A stretch of 64,000 nt of DNA from JAAXGI01 sp965206975 (GTDB lineage Bacteria > Gemmatimonadota > Gemmatimonadetes > Longimicrobiales > Gaopeijiaceae), in contig OZ242253.1 in NCBI GenBank assembly GCA_965206975.1, positions 62,001-126,000 on the forward strand, in the 5' to 3' direction. The notes below the pieces were generated by a model, which did not search any database, was not told the DNA's origin, and saw only the letters and a program-made list of their open reading frames with translations. The translations under genes were made by a program, and so were the position numbers. The first letter of the stretch is position 1. The number at the start of each line of letters is the position of its first letter. Positions 7,898-16,788 of the stretch are shown one piece after another.

Positions 7898-8394
7898 GGC
7901 GGGCCAGCGAAAGCTCAGCAGTGGCGCCCTCCCTCCCCGCTCACCAACCTTCAGCCTCTCCCGCGGCGCTTCGCCCTGTCGCCCGCGCCCTGTCGGGGTC
8001 CCGGCCTCGGATTCGAGGGACGAGCCGAATCGACGACCCTGCGCAGTCGGGTCGGTGAAGCTTGGATCGCTCTACGACTCAGGGCTCCCAGGCGGTGACT
8101 CGTCACGGACGGCGATGGCGGCCGCCAGATCGAGGTGCCCGCGGGATCCGAGGCTTCGGGTTCACTGGCCGGGCCGGCCTAGCCGCTTAACCGACCGCCC
8201 GTACGGCTGCGCGCCGAACCCTTCGCAGGACAGCGTGTGCGGAACGAGGGGCCGTGGTCGGCCCGCGCCGCCCGTGCCACGCTTTGCATACGGCGGTGTC
8301 GAGGCCTGGGACGAAGCAGGCCCCCTACCCCTAGAATGCCCCTCGGACGAGTCCGACCGGCGCCGAACACCTCATCGCACCACCACCACGCAAG
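7898..8394. other. Intergenic region, no gene recognised
   Basis: About 500 bp between the convergent deformylase and permease genes. Open frames here lack protein-like character and start signals. I see no RNA gene and no clear terminator. Confidence 0.5.
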
Positions 8395-9747
8395 CTATTC
8401 GCCACTCTTGGAGAGCTGTGGACGGAGCACGAGATGGACCGCGAGGACACCCACGAGCAGGACGCCCGCGATCACCGGCGCGCGCCAGTCGCCAGCCCCG
8501 ACCCGGGCCGCGAACATCGCGAAGCAGACGACCGCGCCGAGCGCGGGCACGGCGACCGGCAGCTCGAAGGCGCCCTCGGGTTCATCAGGTCTGAGCTTCA
8601 GTATGACAAGCGCACTGTTTACGACCGAGAACACCAGGAGGAGGAGGAGCACCGTAGCCGAAGCCAGCTGCGAAATGTCCCCCGACAGGATCAAGAGCAC
8701 GATCAGGACGAAGATGAGCGCCACAGCCACATGGGGTGTGCGGCGCGCCGGATGAACCTTTCCGAGAGCTCGCGGCAGCTGGCCGTCCCGCGCCATACCA
8801 TACAGGAGACGTGACGCGGTGACATAGTTGATCAGCCCGGTATTCGCCACCGCGAAGATGGTAATCGCAATGAACATCCAAGCCGGAAACCAGGGTGCCG
8901 CGCGCGCCACGACTTCGACCAGCGGCGCATTGGCCGCCGCCAAGTCCTGCCACGGCACCACCGAGGCTGCGCTGATCGACACGCCCATGTAGATGAGGAC
9001 GGTTAGCACCAGGGCCGACACCAGACCGAGCGGCATGTTGCGCTGCGGATTCTTCAGTTCCTCGGCGACGTTGATCGCATCTTCGAATCCGAGGAAGGAG
9101 TAGAAGGTGAGCACGACTCCCTGCACCAGGAATACGAGGGGAAGGCCCGCCTCCGTCTCCGGAAGGGATGGGAACTCAAGCAGGTTCGCCGAACCCCAGA
9201 AACGCAGGCACACCGCAATCACGAACAGCAGGCCCGCTGCCTCCACCAACGTGAAGACGACATTGGCCCACATGGATTCCCGGATACCGCGGTACACGAG
9301 GGCGCCCACGAAGACAAGATATATGAACGCCAACATGCCAGTCGGCAGGCCCTGGAGAGCGGGCAGGGCCTGCAGATTCTCACCCACGACGCGTGCACCG
9401 GCGGCAATCGAAGTGAAGCCCGAGCAGGCCACGCTGAGGCCTACCACATGGGTCAGCAGGGTGCGGCGATAGGCCCGGTGGGTGATGAAAGCGGCACCGC
9501 CTGCGCGCGGGTAGCGCGATCCGAGCGAGGCATAGGACAGCCCCGTCAGCCCCGCCGCGACCATGGACAGCGCAAAGGCCAGCCAGATGGCGGAGCCCAT
9601 CTCGGCAGCAACTTGTCCCAGCAAGCCGTAGATCCCGGCACCAAGCATGCTGCCCGCCCCGTAGAGCGTCATCTGCCACAACCCGATGCTGCGCTGAAGG
9701 GTCGGTTCGCCGTTCACCGCTCCCGGCGGCGTACCAGGCTGTTCCAT
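8395..9747 (-). CDS. APC-superfamily amino-acid permease
   Basis: An inner-membrane transporter of about 450 residues with roughly twelve hydrophobic helices. The first helix carries the APC signature MTLYGAGSMLGAGIYGLLG, in which the unwound GAGIYG segment binds the substrate amino or carboxyl group. FYSFLGFEDAINVAEELKNPQRNMP is the typical helix 6 and following loop. The protein probably imports an amino acid or polyamine by proton symport; specificity cannot be assigned. I chose the ATG at 9747 because GGGGGAG precedes it, which drops 26 poorly conserved residues from the longest frame. It is monocistronic as far as I can see. Confidence 0.88.
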   Translation of the reverse strand: MEQPGTPPGAVNGEPTLQRSIGLWQMTLYGAGSMLGAGIYGLLGQVAAEMGSAIWLAFALSMVAAGLTGLSYASLGSRYPRAGGAAFITHRAYRRTLLTHVVGLSVACSGFTSIAAGARVVGENLQALPALQGLPTGMLAFIYLVFVGALVYRGIRESMWANVVFTLVEAAGLLFVIAVCLRFWGSANLLEFPSLPETEAGLPLVFLVQGVVLTFYSFLGFEDAINVAEELKNPQRNMPLGLVSALVLTVLIYMGVSISAASVVPWQDLAAANAPLVEVVARAAPWFPAWMFIAITIFAVANTGLINYVTASRLLYGMARDGQLPRALGKVHPARRTPHVAVALIFVLIVLLILSGDISQLASATVLLLLLVFSVVNSALVILKLRPDEPEGAFELPVAVPALGAVVCFAMFAARVGAGDWRAPVIAGVLLVGVLAVHLVLRPQLSKSGE

Positions 9748-10096
9748 GAGCTCCCCCTCTATTTCTGTCGCGCTCTCTGGGGTCCACTGCCTGCCAAGGC
9801 GGCAGCCGATCGTACGTAACGACACCCCAACGCTGCACGCAAGTCGAAGGGCGCGAATTGGCAGCGGGCGTCAAGAATCGCATTTACCCCGAGGCGCGAG
9901 TTCGCCTCGGCCCTCATGGACTAGGCAAGCAGTGGGCTGTGCGGGTCGTGGTGGTTTGGAGCCAGCAGGCAGGGTACTCGAGTGCTATCAAGCAGCCCGA
10001 CTACAAGCAACTCGAGAAGGCTCTCGAATCCCGGCGGCGGGCTCACTCGCGCGCCCAAATTGGCAAACATCGGTCCGCCGATTCCTGCAGGTTCGA

Positions 10097-10171
10097 TGGG
10101 CGCTGCTGGATTCGAACCAGCGACCTCCTGCTTGTAAGGCAGGCGCTCTAAACCAACTGAGCTAAGCGCCC
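10097..10171 (-). tRNA. trnV: tRNA-Val (anticodon TAC)
   Basis: A full cloverleaf of 75 nt reads on the minus strand: acceptor stem GGGCGCT/AGCGCCC with discriminator A; D arm GCTC/GAGC; anticodon stem CCTGC/GCAGG around loop CTTACAA, giving anticodon TAC; T arm GCTGG-TTCGAAT-CCAGC. The 3' CCA is not encoded. Confidence 0.96.
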
Positions 10172-10189
10172 AAGTCGCTTTGCGGAGAC

Positions 10190-10219
10190 AATTTACTTGG
10201 CCTTCCACCCAACTTTGAA
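10190..10219 (-). promoter_or_regulatory. Candidate promoter of tRNA-Val
   Basis: TTCAAA (10219-10214) and TAAATT (10195-10190) lie 18 bp apart on the minus strand and would start transcription about 12 nt before the tRNA. The -35 box sits inside the small inverted repeat ACTTTG...CAAAGT (10212-10228). Confidence 0.4.
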
Positions 10220-11235
10220 CTCCAAAGTGCGCGAGAAGTCGTGGGGGAACAACCCCGCGCCACAGCGCGCCACGGTGCGAGCTAAGCGGCGCGGAAAGCT
10301 CGCCAGGACGAACGATGGCACCCGGCCGGTTACCGTCGCACCCATGCAGTGAACGCACTCACCGCGACCCCGGGTCGGACGTCCCCGAACCTATCTGAGC
10401 AGGGAGGCAGCGGCTTCGCCCAGGCTTGGGGATCCGGCTCTAGCGCACCAGGGACAAGGCCCCCCGCAAGTAGGCGGGCAAAGATGTCTGAAGCTGCCCC
10501 CTTCTCAGTGGCCGGGTTAGAATTGGGGTCTTCACTCCTCCCCTAGACATCATGGATTGACCTGCCCTGCCTCAAGCACCGTAGGGTACGCTCGAGGCAG
10601 GCACCTCGTTCGAGCGCAGGGCCACATCGAGGAGGACAGGTCATCGCCGAGTACAGGGGGCGGTCTGCCCGACGCCTCATACGAGGCGCCTGTCACCGGA
10701 GGGATCTGAGGGATCTCCCGAAGAGAGGCAGAGGCCGGGCACGTCGGCAACGCTACGATCAGCACCCGCTCCGGAGAACACACAGTACGATTCGTCGTCG
10801 GCCGGGTCGCGAGACAATCATCGACGAGCTTCGCCCCGCTGGCCTCGAATCGGCGTTCCCGAACCTGGCCAGGCGTGCCGAATCGTCCACCGCGAGCACC
10901 CGTAATCGCGTACTCCAGGTAACACGCAGGGTCGCACTCTTTCTCGGCCTGGCGCAGGAAGCGGCAGGATTCGAGTCGTGCGTCGTCGTAGCGACTCGAG
11001 ATCGGCTGCGAGGCGGTGTTAGGACAGCCGACCCTGACCAGAGTACGGACCTCGATGAGTCTGCCGGGGCGCCACGGGATGTGCGGTGAGCGCGTGACGC
11101 GCTCCCAGGATTAGACAACGCGGCCATGATGAGGCAATTTGGCTCTCAGTGAAGCAGTCCGGGACTCGGACCCCGTGATCGGCGCGCGGCTGTCGCCGGT
11201 TGCACCAAACGGATTCGATGGCAAGGAGAGTTAAA
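10220..11235. other. About 1 kb without a recognisable gene
   Basis: No frame gives a protein I recognise. One plus-strand frame is open from about 10631 to a TGA near 11090 and contains a mildly protein-like stretch (ETIIDELRPAGLESAFPNL and VTRRVALFLGLAQEAAGFE), but it lacks a start codon with a ribosome site and is rich in arginine, as chance frames are here. It may be a decayed gene. No RNA structure was recognised. Confidence 0.4.
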
Positions 11236-12171
11236 ATGACCTGGCGACGCACTCCCCTCCTCCTGCTCGCGGCTACAGGACTCCTCTTCGGGGCGCCACC
11301 AGGCGCGAGCGGCCAGCTGGGAGAAACGACCGGGTTCCTCGCTCACGTCTCGAACGAGTACCGGGTCCTCCCTAACCTCACGTATCACGTCGCGAGCAAC
11401 CACGAGAACAAGCTTGACCTGTATCTCCCGAGAGCCGCCAGCGAGCCTACGCCCGTGCTCGTCTATATCCACGGCGGGGGATGGGTCGGGGGGACGAAAG
11501 AGGGTAACGTGCTGCGAATCCTCCCCTATCTCGAAATGGGGTGGGCGGTCGCGAACGTGGAGTACCGTCTGGGTGCGGTGGCTCGCGCCCCGGCCGCCGT
11601 CGAGGACGGACTCTGCGCGCTCCGCTGGCTCGTCCGCAACGCCGAACAGTACAACTTGGATACGTCCCGGATCGTCACGACCGGAAACTCCGCGGGCGGC
11701 CACCTCGCACTGACCACGGGGATGATCCCCGCGTCGGCCGGGCTGGACCGGGAGTGCCCCGGGCCCGAGGCGCTCGAAGTCGCGGCGATCATCAACTGGT
11801 ACGGGATCACGGACGTCGGCGACCTCCTCGATGGCCGTAACATGAAGAGCTACGCGGTCGAGTGGATGGGCAGCCTCGAGAACCGCTACGAGATCGCCGA
11901 GCGCGTCTCCCCGATGACGTACGTCCGCTCCGGGCTCCCGCCGACCCTCACGATACATGGCGATGCGGACCCGACGGTTCCCTACGCCCACGCCGTCTCA
12001 CTGCACGAGGAGCTTGACGGTGCGGGCATACCGAACGTGCTTCACACCGTACCTGGAGGCGGGCACGGCGGCTTCAACCGGGAAGAGACGCTCGCGATCT
12101 TCGAGACGATCGAGGATTTCCTCTCCGATCACGGACTCGCTTCCGGCACGGCGACTGCGGGAAGGGAGTAG
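11236..12171 (+). CDS. Secreted alpha/beta-hydrolase, BD-FAE / HSL-like esterase
   Basis: This esterase of about 311 residues begins with a signal peptide (MTWRRTPLLLLAATGLLFG...ASGQ), so it acts in the periplasm or outside. Its fold is marked by the oxyanion loop YIHGGGWVGG, the nucleophile elbow TTGNSAGGHLA (Ser), the acid in HGDADPTVPY (Asp) and the histidine in VPGGGHGGF. The core DLYLPRAASEPTPVLVYIHGGGW is typical of bifunctional feruloyl/acetyl-xylan esterases and related carboxylesterases. The start is the ATG at 11236, following AAGGAGAG; an upstream ATG at 11221 lacks such a site. It leads a plus-strand operon with two related exported proteins and a DUF6152 protein. The substrate is unknown. 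Confidence 0.88.
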   Translation: MTWRRTPLLLLAATGLLFGAPPGASGQLGETTGFLAHVSNEYRVLPNLTYHVASNHENKLDLYLPRAASEPTPVLVYIHGGGWVGGTKEGNVLRILPYLEMGWAVANVEYRLGAVARAPAAVEDGLCALRWLVRNAEQYNLDTSRIVTTGNSAGGHLALTTGMIPASAGLDRECPGPEALEVAAIINWYGITDVGDLLDGRNMKSYAVEWMGSLENRYEIAERVSPMTYVRSGLPPTLTIHGDADPTVPYAHAVSLHEELDGAGIPNVLHTVPGGGHGGFNREETLAIFETIEDFLSDHGLASGTATAGRE

Positions 12172-12288
12172 CGAGTGGACACGGCGATACGCGCGCCGTC
12201 AACCGAGCACGCCCCCACGCTGGCCCGTCCAAAGGAGGCGACGCATATTGGAGAGGGAACTTCGTCACTTGAGTATCAGGGGTCCTTC

Positions 12289-13173
12289 GTGATACCTACG
12301 CTTCTCGGACCACGAGGTCGGGGCACCGGTGGTGCGCTGATCGCGACCTTTCTGCTCGGCATCCTGTCTCCGCTCGCCGGGTCGGCACAGAGCGGAGACA
12401 TCCCGAGAACGGCCTCAGGAAGACCCGACATGAACGGGATCTGGCAGGCCCTCGGCAACGCCCACTGGGACATCGAGCCTCACCAGGCCAGGGCCGCCCT
12501 TGCGATGCAGCCAGGCCCGATCGTGCCCGTGCCGGCCGATGAGGTCGTTGCGCTCGGGGCCGTGGGTTCGGTCCCGCCGGGGATGGGGATCGTTGTGGGC
12601 GGCGAGATCCCCTATCTCCCGGAGGCTCGCGCCCGGAGAGACGAGAACCGCGAGAACTGGCTCGATCGCGACCCCGAGATCAAGTGCTTTCTCCCGGGCG
12701 TGCCCCGAGCCACCTACATGCCGTACCCGTTCCAGATCTTCCAGAGCGGGAGTCACTTCTTCATCACGTACGAGTACGCCAGCGCGGACCGGAACATCTA
12801 CCTCCAAGATCCCGGCCCTCCGCAGGTCGACTCATGGATGGGCCAGTCAGTCGGCCGCTGGGAAGGCGACACCTTCGTGGTCGAGGTCGCGGGTCAGAAT
12901 GGGCAAAGCTGGTTCGACCGGGCGGGCAATCACGCGAGCTGGCAGCTCAGGGTGACGGAGCGCTACACGATGCTCGGGCCCGACCACGTGCAGTACGAGG
13001 CGACGATGGAGGACCCGGACACCTTCACGGGGCCGTGGACGATTCGCCTCACGCTCTACCGCGATATCAACCCCGATGCCAGACTCGGGGTCTTCAAGTG
13101 CGTCGAATTCGTGGAGGAACTCCTGTACGGGGAATACCGGAAGGCGCCTCCGGGCGAGGAGGAGATCAGATGA
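12289..13173 (+). CDS. Exported hypothetical protein, related to its downstream neighbour
   Basis: I do not know the function. After a signal peptide (ALIATFLLGILSPLAGSAQS) the mature part opens with IPRTASGRPDMNGIWQ. The next gene has the same kind of opening (VPRTPDGVPDLQGNW), and both share a core of the type WMGDSWGRWEGDTLVVETTNF (here SWMGQSVGRWEGDTFVVEV). These are paired exported proteins often found with DUF6152 genes in Gemmatimonadota and Acidobacteria. I favour the GTG at 12289, which places the signal peptide at the N-terminus; a GTG at 12175 would add 38 residues ahead of it. Its TGA overlaps the ATG of the next gene, indicating translational coupling. Confidence 0.7.
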   Translation: MIPTLLGPRGRGTGGALIATFLLGILSPLAGSAQSGDIPRTASGRPDMNGIWQALGNAHWDIEPHQARAALAMQPGPIVPVPADEVVALGAVGSVPPGMGIVVGGEIPYLPEARARRDENRENWLDRDPEIKCFLPGVPRATYMPYPFQIFQSGSHFFITYEYASADRNIYLQDPGPPQVDSWMGQSVGRWEGDTFVVEVAGQNGQSWFDRAGNHASWQLRVTERYTMLGPDHVQYEATMEDPDTFTGPWTIRLTLYRDINPDARLGVFKCVEFVEELLYGEYRKAPPGEEEIR

Positions 13174-14234
13174 GCGGGCGACTTTCCTCATTTGTCGCTC
13201 TCGCGGGACTCGCCGCCGGCCTCCTGGTGTCGGCCGCGCCCGCCGCGGCCCAGTCCGGGGCCGGCGCGGGAGGATGGGTCGTCCCGCGAACGCCCGATGG
13301 CGTGCCCGACCTGCAGGGCAACTGGACGAATGCCACACTCACACCGCTCGAGCGTCCTCCCGAACAGGGCCCGGCACTCACGAAGGAAGAGGCGACAGCG
13401 ATCGAACAGGGCCAGGCGGAGATCGTCGCGGAGCGTACCGAGGCGAGCGACCCCGACCGCCCGCCCCCGGAAGCGGGCGGAACATTCACCGTATGCATCG
13501 ACTCGGCCACGGGCTGTTACAATGAGGTCTACAGGGACCCCGGGGAACAGCTCGCCAGCGTCCACGGGGAATCCAGGTCCTCTCTCATCACCTTCCCGGC
13601 CGATGGTCGCGTTCCCGAGGTCACGGAGGATGCACGCCGATCCGTGAGAGAGGATCGGGCCACCCGGGACGAGTTCGGGCCGTACGACCATCCGGAGCTT
13701 CGCCCGCTCGCCGAGCGGTGCCCTCATGTCCTTCGGAAGCAGTGCAGGCCCTCCGATGCTCCCCAACTACTGGTACAACAACAATTATACGATCGTACAG
13801 ACGCCGGATCATGTGGTGGTCATGGCCGAGATGGTGCACGATGCGAGGATCATCCGGATCGGCGAGGGCCTCCGGCTCCCGCCCCATGTCCGGCCCTGGA
13901 TGGGCGACTCGTGGGGCCGGTGGGAAGATGACACACTCGTCGTGGAGACGACGAACTTCCATCCGCTTCAGCGCTACCGCGGCTATCCGTCTGAGAATCT
14001 GAGGGTGGAGGAGCGATTCACGCGGACGACGGGGAGACCATTCTCTACGAGTTCACGATCGACGATCCCACGGTGTACTTAAGACCTTGGGGCGGCCAGA
14101 TTCCGATGAAGGCGATGAGCGACCAGGTCTTCGAGTACGCGTGCCACGAGGGGAACTATTCCTTGTCGAACGTGCTGAGCGGTGCGCGGTACCAGGAAGT
14201 CCTGGATGCGGAGGAAGGAGCTGAACAGAGGTAG
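13170..14234 (+). pseudogene. Exported hypothetical protein interrupted by two compensating frameshifts
   Basis: It starts at an ATG overlapping the previous stop, with a clear signal peptide (LSSFVALAGLAAGLLVSAAPAAAQ) and then VPRTPDGVPDLQGNW. The frame is good to LAERC near 13720. It then continues one base out of frame as LMSFGSSAGPPMLPNYWYNN and WMGDSWGRWEDDTLVVETTNF to about 14030. The original frame resumes as DGETILYEFTIDDPTVYL and runs to TAG at 14232. So one base is gained near TGCCCTC (about 13722) and one lost near 14030. Either the gene is decaying or the assembly has two single-base errors. All three parts look well conserved, which favours recent loss or error. Function is unknown. 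Confidence 0.8.
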
Positions 14235-14259
14235 AATCTCATCTTGAGAGGTGAGCATC

Positions 14260-14718
14260 ATGGGAAAGAAGCTGATCTACGGGGCCGTGGCACTCAGTGC
14301 GTTGGCCGTCCTCGGGTACTCCGTGCCGGTGGTGGCACATCACGCCTTCGGTGCAGAGTTCGATGCGAACGCGCCAATCCGTCTCGAGGGGCGCATTGTC
14401 AGGGTGGAGTGGGTGAACCCTCATTCGTGGATCCATATCGACGTGGACAACGCGGACGGGACCTCGGACGTCTGGATGGTTGAGGGCGGCACCCCGAACG
14501 TGCTCCTCCGGAGAGGTCTGAGACGTGAGTGCCTGCAGATCGGCGAGATGCTGATCGTGGACGGCTACCAGGCGAAGAACCACGCGCTCATGCGTGCAAA
14601 CGGCAGGGATGTGACCTTCACGGACGGAACCAAGTTCTTCATGGGATCCTCGGGAACGGGCGCGCCGGAGGACGGGGCGGAACGCCGGTCACTAGAGCAA
14701 AGCCGGACGCGCTGCTAG
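14260..14718 (+). CDS. DUF6152 family exported protein
   Basis: This protein of about 152 residues has a signal peptide (MGKKLIYGAVALSALAVLGYSVPVVAHH). Cleavage leaves AHHAFGAEFDANAPIRLEGRIVRVEWVNPHSWIHIDV, the hallmark of DUF6152, a small beta-rich exported family of unknown function. The His-His after the signal peptide and the NPHSW histidine could bind metal, as in copper-handling proteins; this is speculation. The ATG at 14260 is preceded by GAGAGGTG; a GTG nine bases upstream is possible. It ends the operon that begins with the esterase, 25 bp after the frameshifted gene. Confidence 0.85.
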   Translation: MGKKLIYGAVALSALAVLGYSVPVVAHHAFGAEFDANAPIRLEGRIVRVEWVNPHSWIHIDVDNADGTSDVWMVEGGTPNVLLRRGLRRECLQIGEMLIVDGYQAKNHALMRANGRDVTFTDGTKFFMGSSGTGAPEDGAERRSLEQSRTRC

Positions 14719-15166
14719 GAAGTTCCGATCGTGGGCCGTGGGGACCATGTTCGCCCGCGCGGCGCCGTTCCTTCTCGCCCCTCCTCTCTCCGGGCTTCAC
14801 GCGGCATCGCGTGGAGCCCGTTTCTGTCTCGACCAACGCCGACACACGCGGAGGCCGCGCGATAGAGCGCTTCCGTAGCGATCGGCGATGCAACCAGGGC
14901 GGTGGGTTACGCGGCGATGCCCCGGGTAGAAGCCGCGCCCGTTCGCTGCGCAGCATCTCGAATGGCGTCAAGCAATTGATCCCGAGGCCGATACACGCAT
15001 CGGGGATCTGGAGCCGACACTCCGTGGGAACCGGCACCTCGTGGGCGAGAGCCATGTGCTAACCAGCGAGTTCCTAGACCCCGATCCCCGCACGCTCGCC
15101 CGCCCAACGGAGAACCTCCGCCGTTCCCTCGACACGAAGCATCGTCTCACGGTTGAGTTTGCCAGC
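14719..15166. other. Intergenic region between convergent operons
   Basis: About 450 bp between the plus-strand DUF6152 gene and the minus-strand DUF6644 genes. No gene, RNA or convincing terminator is seen. Confidence 0.5.
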
Positions 15167-15637
15167 TCAGGAGAATCCGATCCAGCGCCCGGCCGCAGCG
15201 ACCGTGAACCACAGAACGAGGGACAGGGTACCCACGATTCGGCTGCGAGCGGAGGTTTCAAGCTTGCGGTCCGCCGCCACGCGCCCCTTCACGCCGAAGG
15301 TGAAGCCCAGCGCGAGCGGGAGCGTCGCCATCTTCACCCAGAAGGAGGTGTTGTAGTAGCACTTGATCGCCTCCGACAGGAAGAGGGGAATCCCGGTCAG
15401 AAGCATCAGGGCGATCCCACCCATGAGCCACGGGCGTGCCCGAGCGGCGATTTCCGTGATCGTCTCACGCTTGAGCCCCACCCCGAGGAGCCTCAGGTCC
15501 ACGATCAGGACCGATCCGCCGAGGAGGCAGAGCCCGAGTAGATGAACGGCCTCGATCATCGGAAAGGCCCAGAGCGACTGCCGGACAACGGTGCCGAGTG
15601 CGGTGGCCTCGAACCACTCGAACAGCGGGAGAAGCAA
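15167..15637 (-). CDS. DUF6644-type inner-membrane protein, shorter copy
   Basis: This 156-residue protein has four or five membrane helices. It begins FEWFEATALGTVVRQSLWAFPMIEAVHLLGLCLLGGSVLIVDLRLLGV, a layout shared with the next gene upstream. The conserved histidine in EAVHLLG recalls haem-ligating histidines of small membrane cytochromes, but this is not established. The start is a TTG at 15637, seven bases after AGGAGG, only a few bases downstream of the stop of the longer copy at 15646. The two are therefore translationally coupled tandem paralogues that may form a heterodimer. Confidence 0.8.
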   Translation of the reverse strand: MLLPLFEWFEATALGTVVRQSLWAFPMIEAVHLLGLCLLGGSVLIVDLRLLGVGLKRETITEIAARARPWLMGGIALMLLTGIPLFLSEAIKCYYNTSFWVKMATLPLALGFTFGVKGRVAADRKLETSARSRIVGTLSLVLWFTVAAAGRWIGFS

Positions 15638-15645
15638 GGTCCCTC

Positions 15646-16200
15646 CTACTCCGCCTGAATGATGCAGCCGGAAGCCCAGTTCACGAAATCGGACTGCGGC
15701 TGGATGTCACAGTCGAACCAGTTGTATGCGATCAGACGCCCGCTTACGACGACGAGAGCCCAAACCAGCAGCGATACCGCACCGGCCATGCGCACGGACC
15801 TCGGCGGACGCAGGCCCTGGTCCCAGTCCGCTACATACCGATACGTCCTCGCGTGAAACCACCACACGTTGATTCCGGCCACGATCAGGAGGATCACCTT
15901 CACCCGGAAGAAGATATTCTGGTAGTAGCGGATCGGGTTCGAATAGACGAGAAGGAGCCCGGTCACCACCATCACCGCGAAGCCCCCTCGCGTCCACGGC
16001 AACATCCGGTTCCGGAACTCGGAGATGGGCACCGCCGTGAAGCTCACCCCGAGGAGCCGCAGATCCATCATCCACGCGGTACCCGCGAAGAGGCCGAGCG
16101 CCATCACGTGCGTGGACTCGAGAAGCGGCCAGACCCAGAAGGACTCAAGCAGCGCGACGCTCCACGGCGTCGCGCCCAGCCACTCGAGAAAACCCCGCAT
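15646..16200 (-). CDS. DUF6644-type inner-membrane protein, longer copy
   Basis: This 184-residue membrane protein is paralogous to the gene just downstream. Matching segments are FLEWLGATPWSVALLESFWVWPLLESTHVMALGLFAGTAWMMDLRLLGVSF in helices 1-2 and a central FRVKVILLIVAGINVWWFH. The ESTHVMALG histidine aligns with EAVHLLG of its partner. Unlike the partner, it has a C-terminal tail of about 30 residues with two cysteines (WFDCDIQPQSD, WASGCIIQAE), possibly periplasmic and disulfide-bonded. It lies 20 bp after the haem-binding lipoprotein gene, so the three probably form one operon. A role in membrane electron transfer is a guess from context. Confidence 0.8.
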   Translation of the reverse strand: MRGFLEWLGATPWSVALLESFWVWPLLESTHVMALGLFAGTAWMMDLRLLGVSFTAVPISEFRNRMLPWTRGGFAVMVVTGLLLVYSNPIRYYQNIFFRVKVILLIVAGINVWWFHARTYRYVADWDQGLRPPRSVRMAGAVSLLVWALVVVSGRLIAYNWFDCDIQPQSDFVNWASGCIIQAE

Positions 16201-16220
16201 ATGCGTCCGCCCCCGGTGCG

Positions 16221-16709
16221 TCAGTCCACGCGGTCCGCAGGGTTTAACGTCTGGATCGCGTACGCGGCGTGACAGTTCGTGCAGGTGAAGTAGACCTCGG
16301 CCCCCATGTCGAAGACTCCCTGCACATCCCTCGCTTCAGCCACCGCGATCGCACGAACCGCCGCCTCGGTCATCGCCTGTGCCATCCCCATCCAGGCCCC
16401 GCCATCCGGGGCCCGCCCCTCCATCATGAGCAGGTTTCCGGACTCGGCGATCACAAAGGCAGCGTTCCGGACTGCCTCCCACTCCTCTGGAGTGTTCGGA
16501 CGGATCTCCGTCGTGCCCGTCGCGTCCACGATCCATCCGACGGCGTCCCAGTACACCTCGGAGGCCGGCTCGAGAATCGTGGCCATGAGCTGCTGCGTGT
16601 CGGCAACCGGCGTGAACGGGATCGCCGACCCCTCGGGAGCCACCCCTCCGCAAGCCGGAAGGAAGAGGAGCAGCAGGAGACCTCCGTGCCGGACAAGTCG
16701 AGTTCTCAC
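16221..16709 (-). CDS. Haem c-binding lipoprotein
   Basis: A periplasmic lipoprotein of about 162 residues. The start is taken as the GTG at 16709 (VRTRLVRHGGLLLLLFLPACGG), which gives a compact signal peptide with lipobox LPAC. The body is helical, and a single haem-attachment motif, CTNCH, sits near the C-terminus (YFTCTNCHAAYAI). A c-type motif close to the C-terminus after a helical body resembles cytochrome c', but I do not claim that identity. It is the first gene of an operon with two DUF6644 membrane proteins, so it may pass electrons to or from them. No strong ribosome site precedes the GTG, so the start is uncertain. Confidence 0.75.
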   Translation of the reverse strand: MRTRLVRHGGLLLLLFLPACGGVAPEGSAIPFTPVADTQQLMATILEPASEVYWDAVGWIVDATGTTEIRPNTPEEWEAVRNAAFVIAESGNLLMMEGRAPDGGAWMGMAQAMTEAAVRAIAVAEARDVQGVFDMGAEVYFTCTNCHAAYAIQTLNPADRVD

Positions 16710-16788
16710 GGGACCAAACTGATCTGAAATGAAGAATCCGGCAGCCCCTCTCCGACCGCTACGCGGATGCCCGACGCCCGCCCGTGCC

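Noticed and set aside
10631..11090. Plus-strand open frame after tRNA-Val
   Set aside because: No start codon with a ribosome site, arginine-rich and without a family; kept only as a possible remnant.
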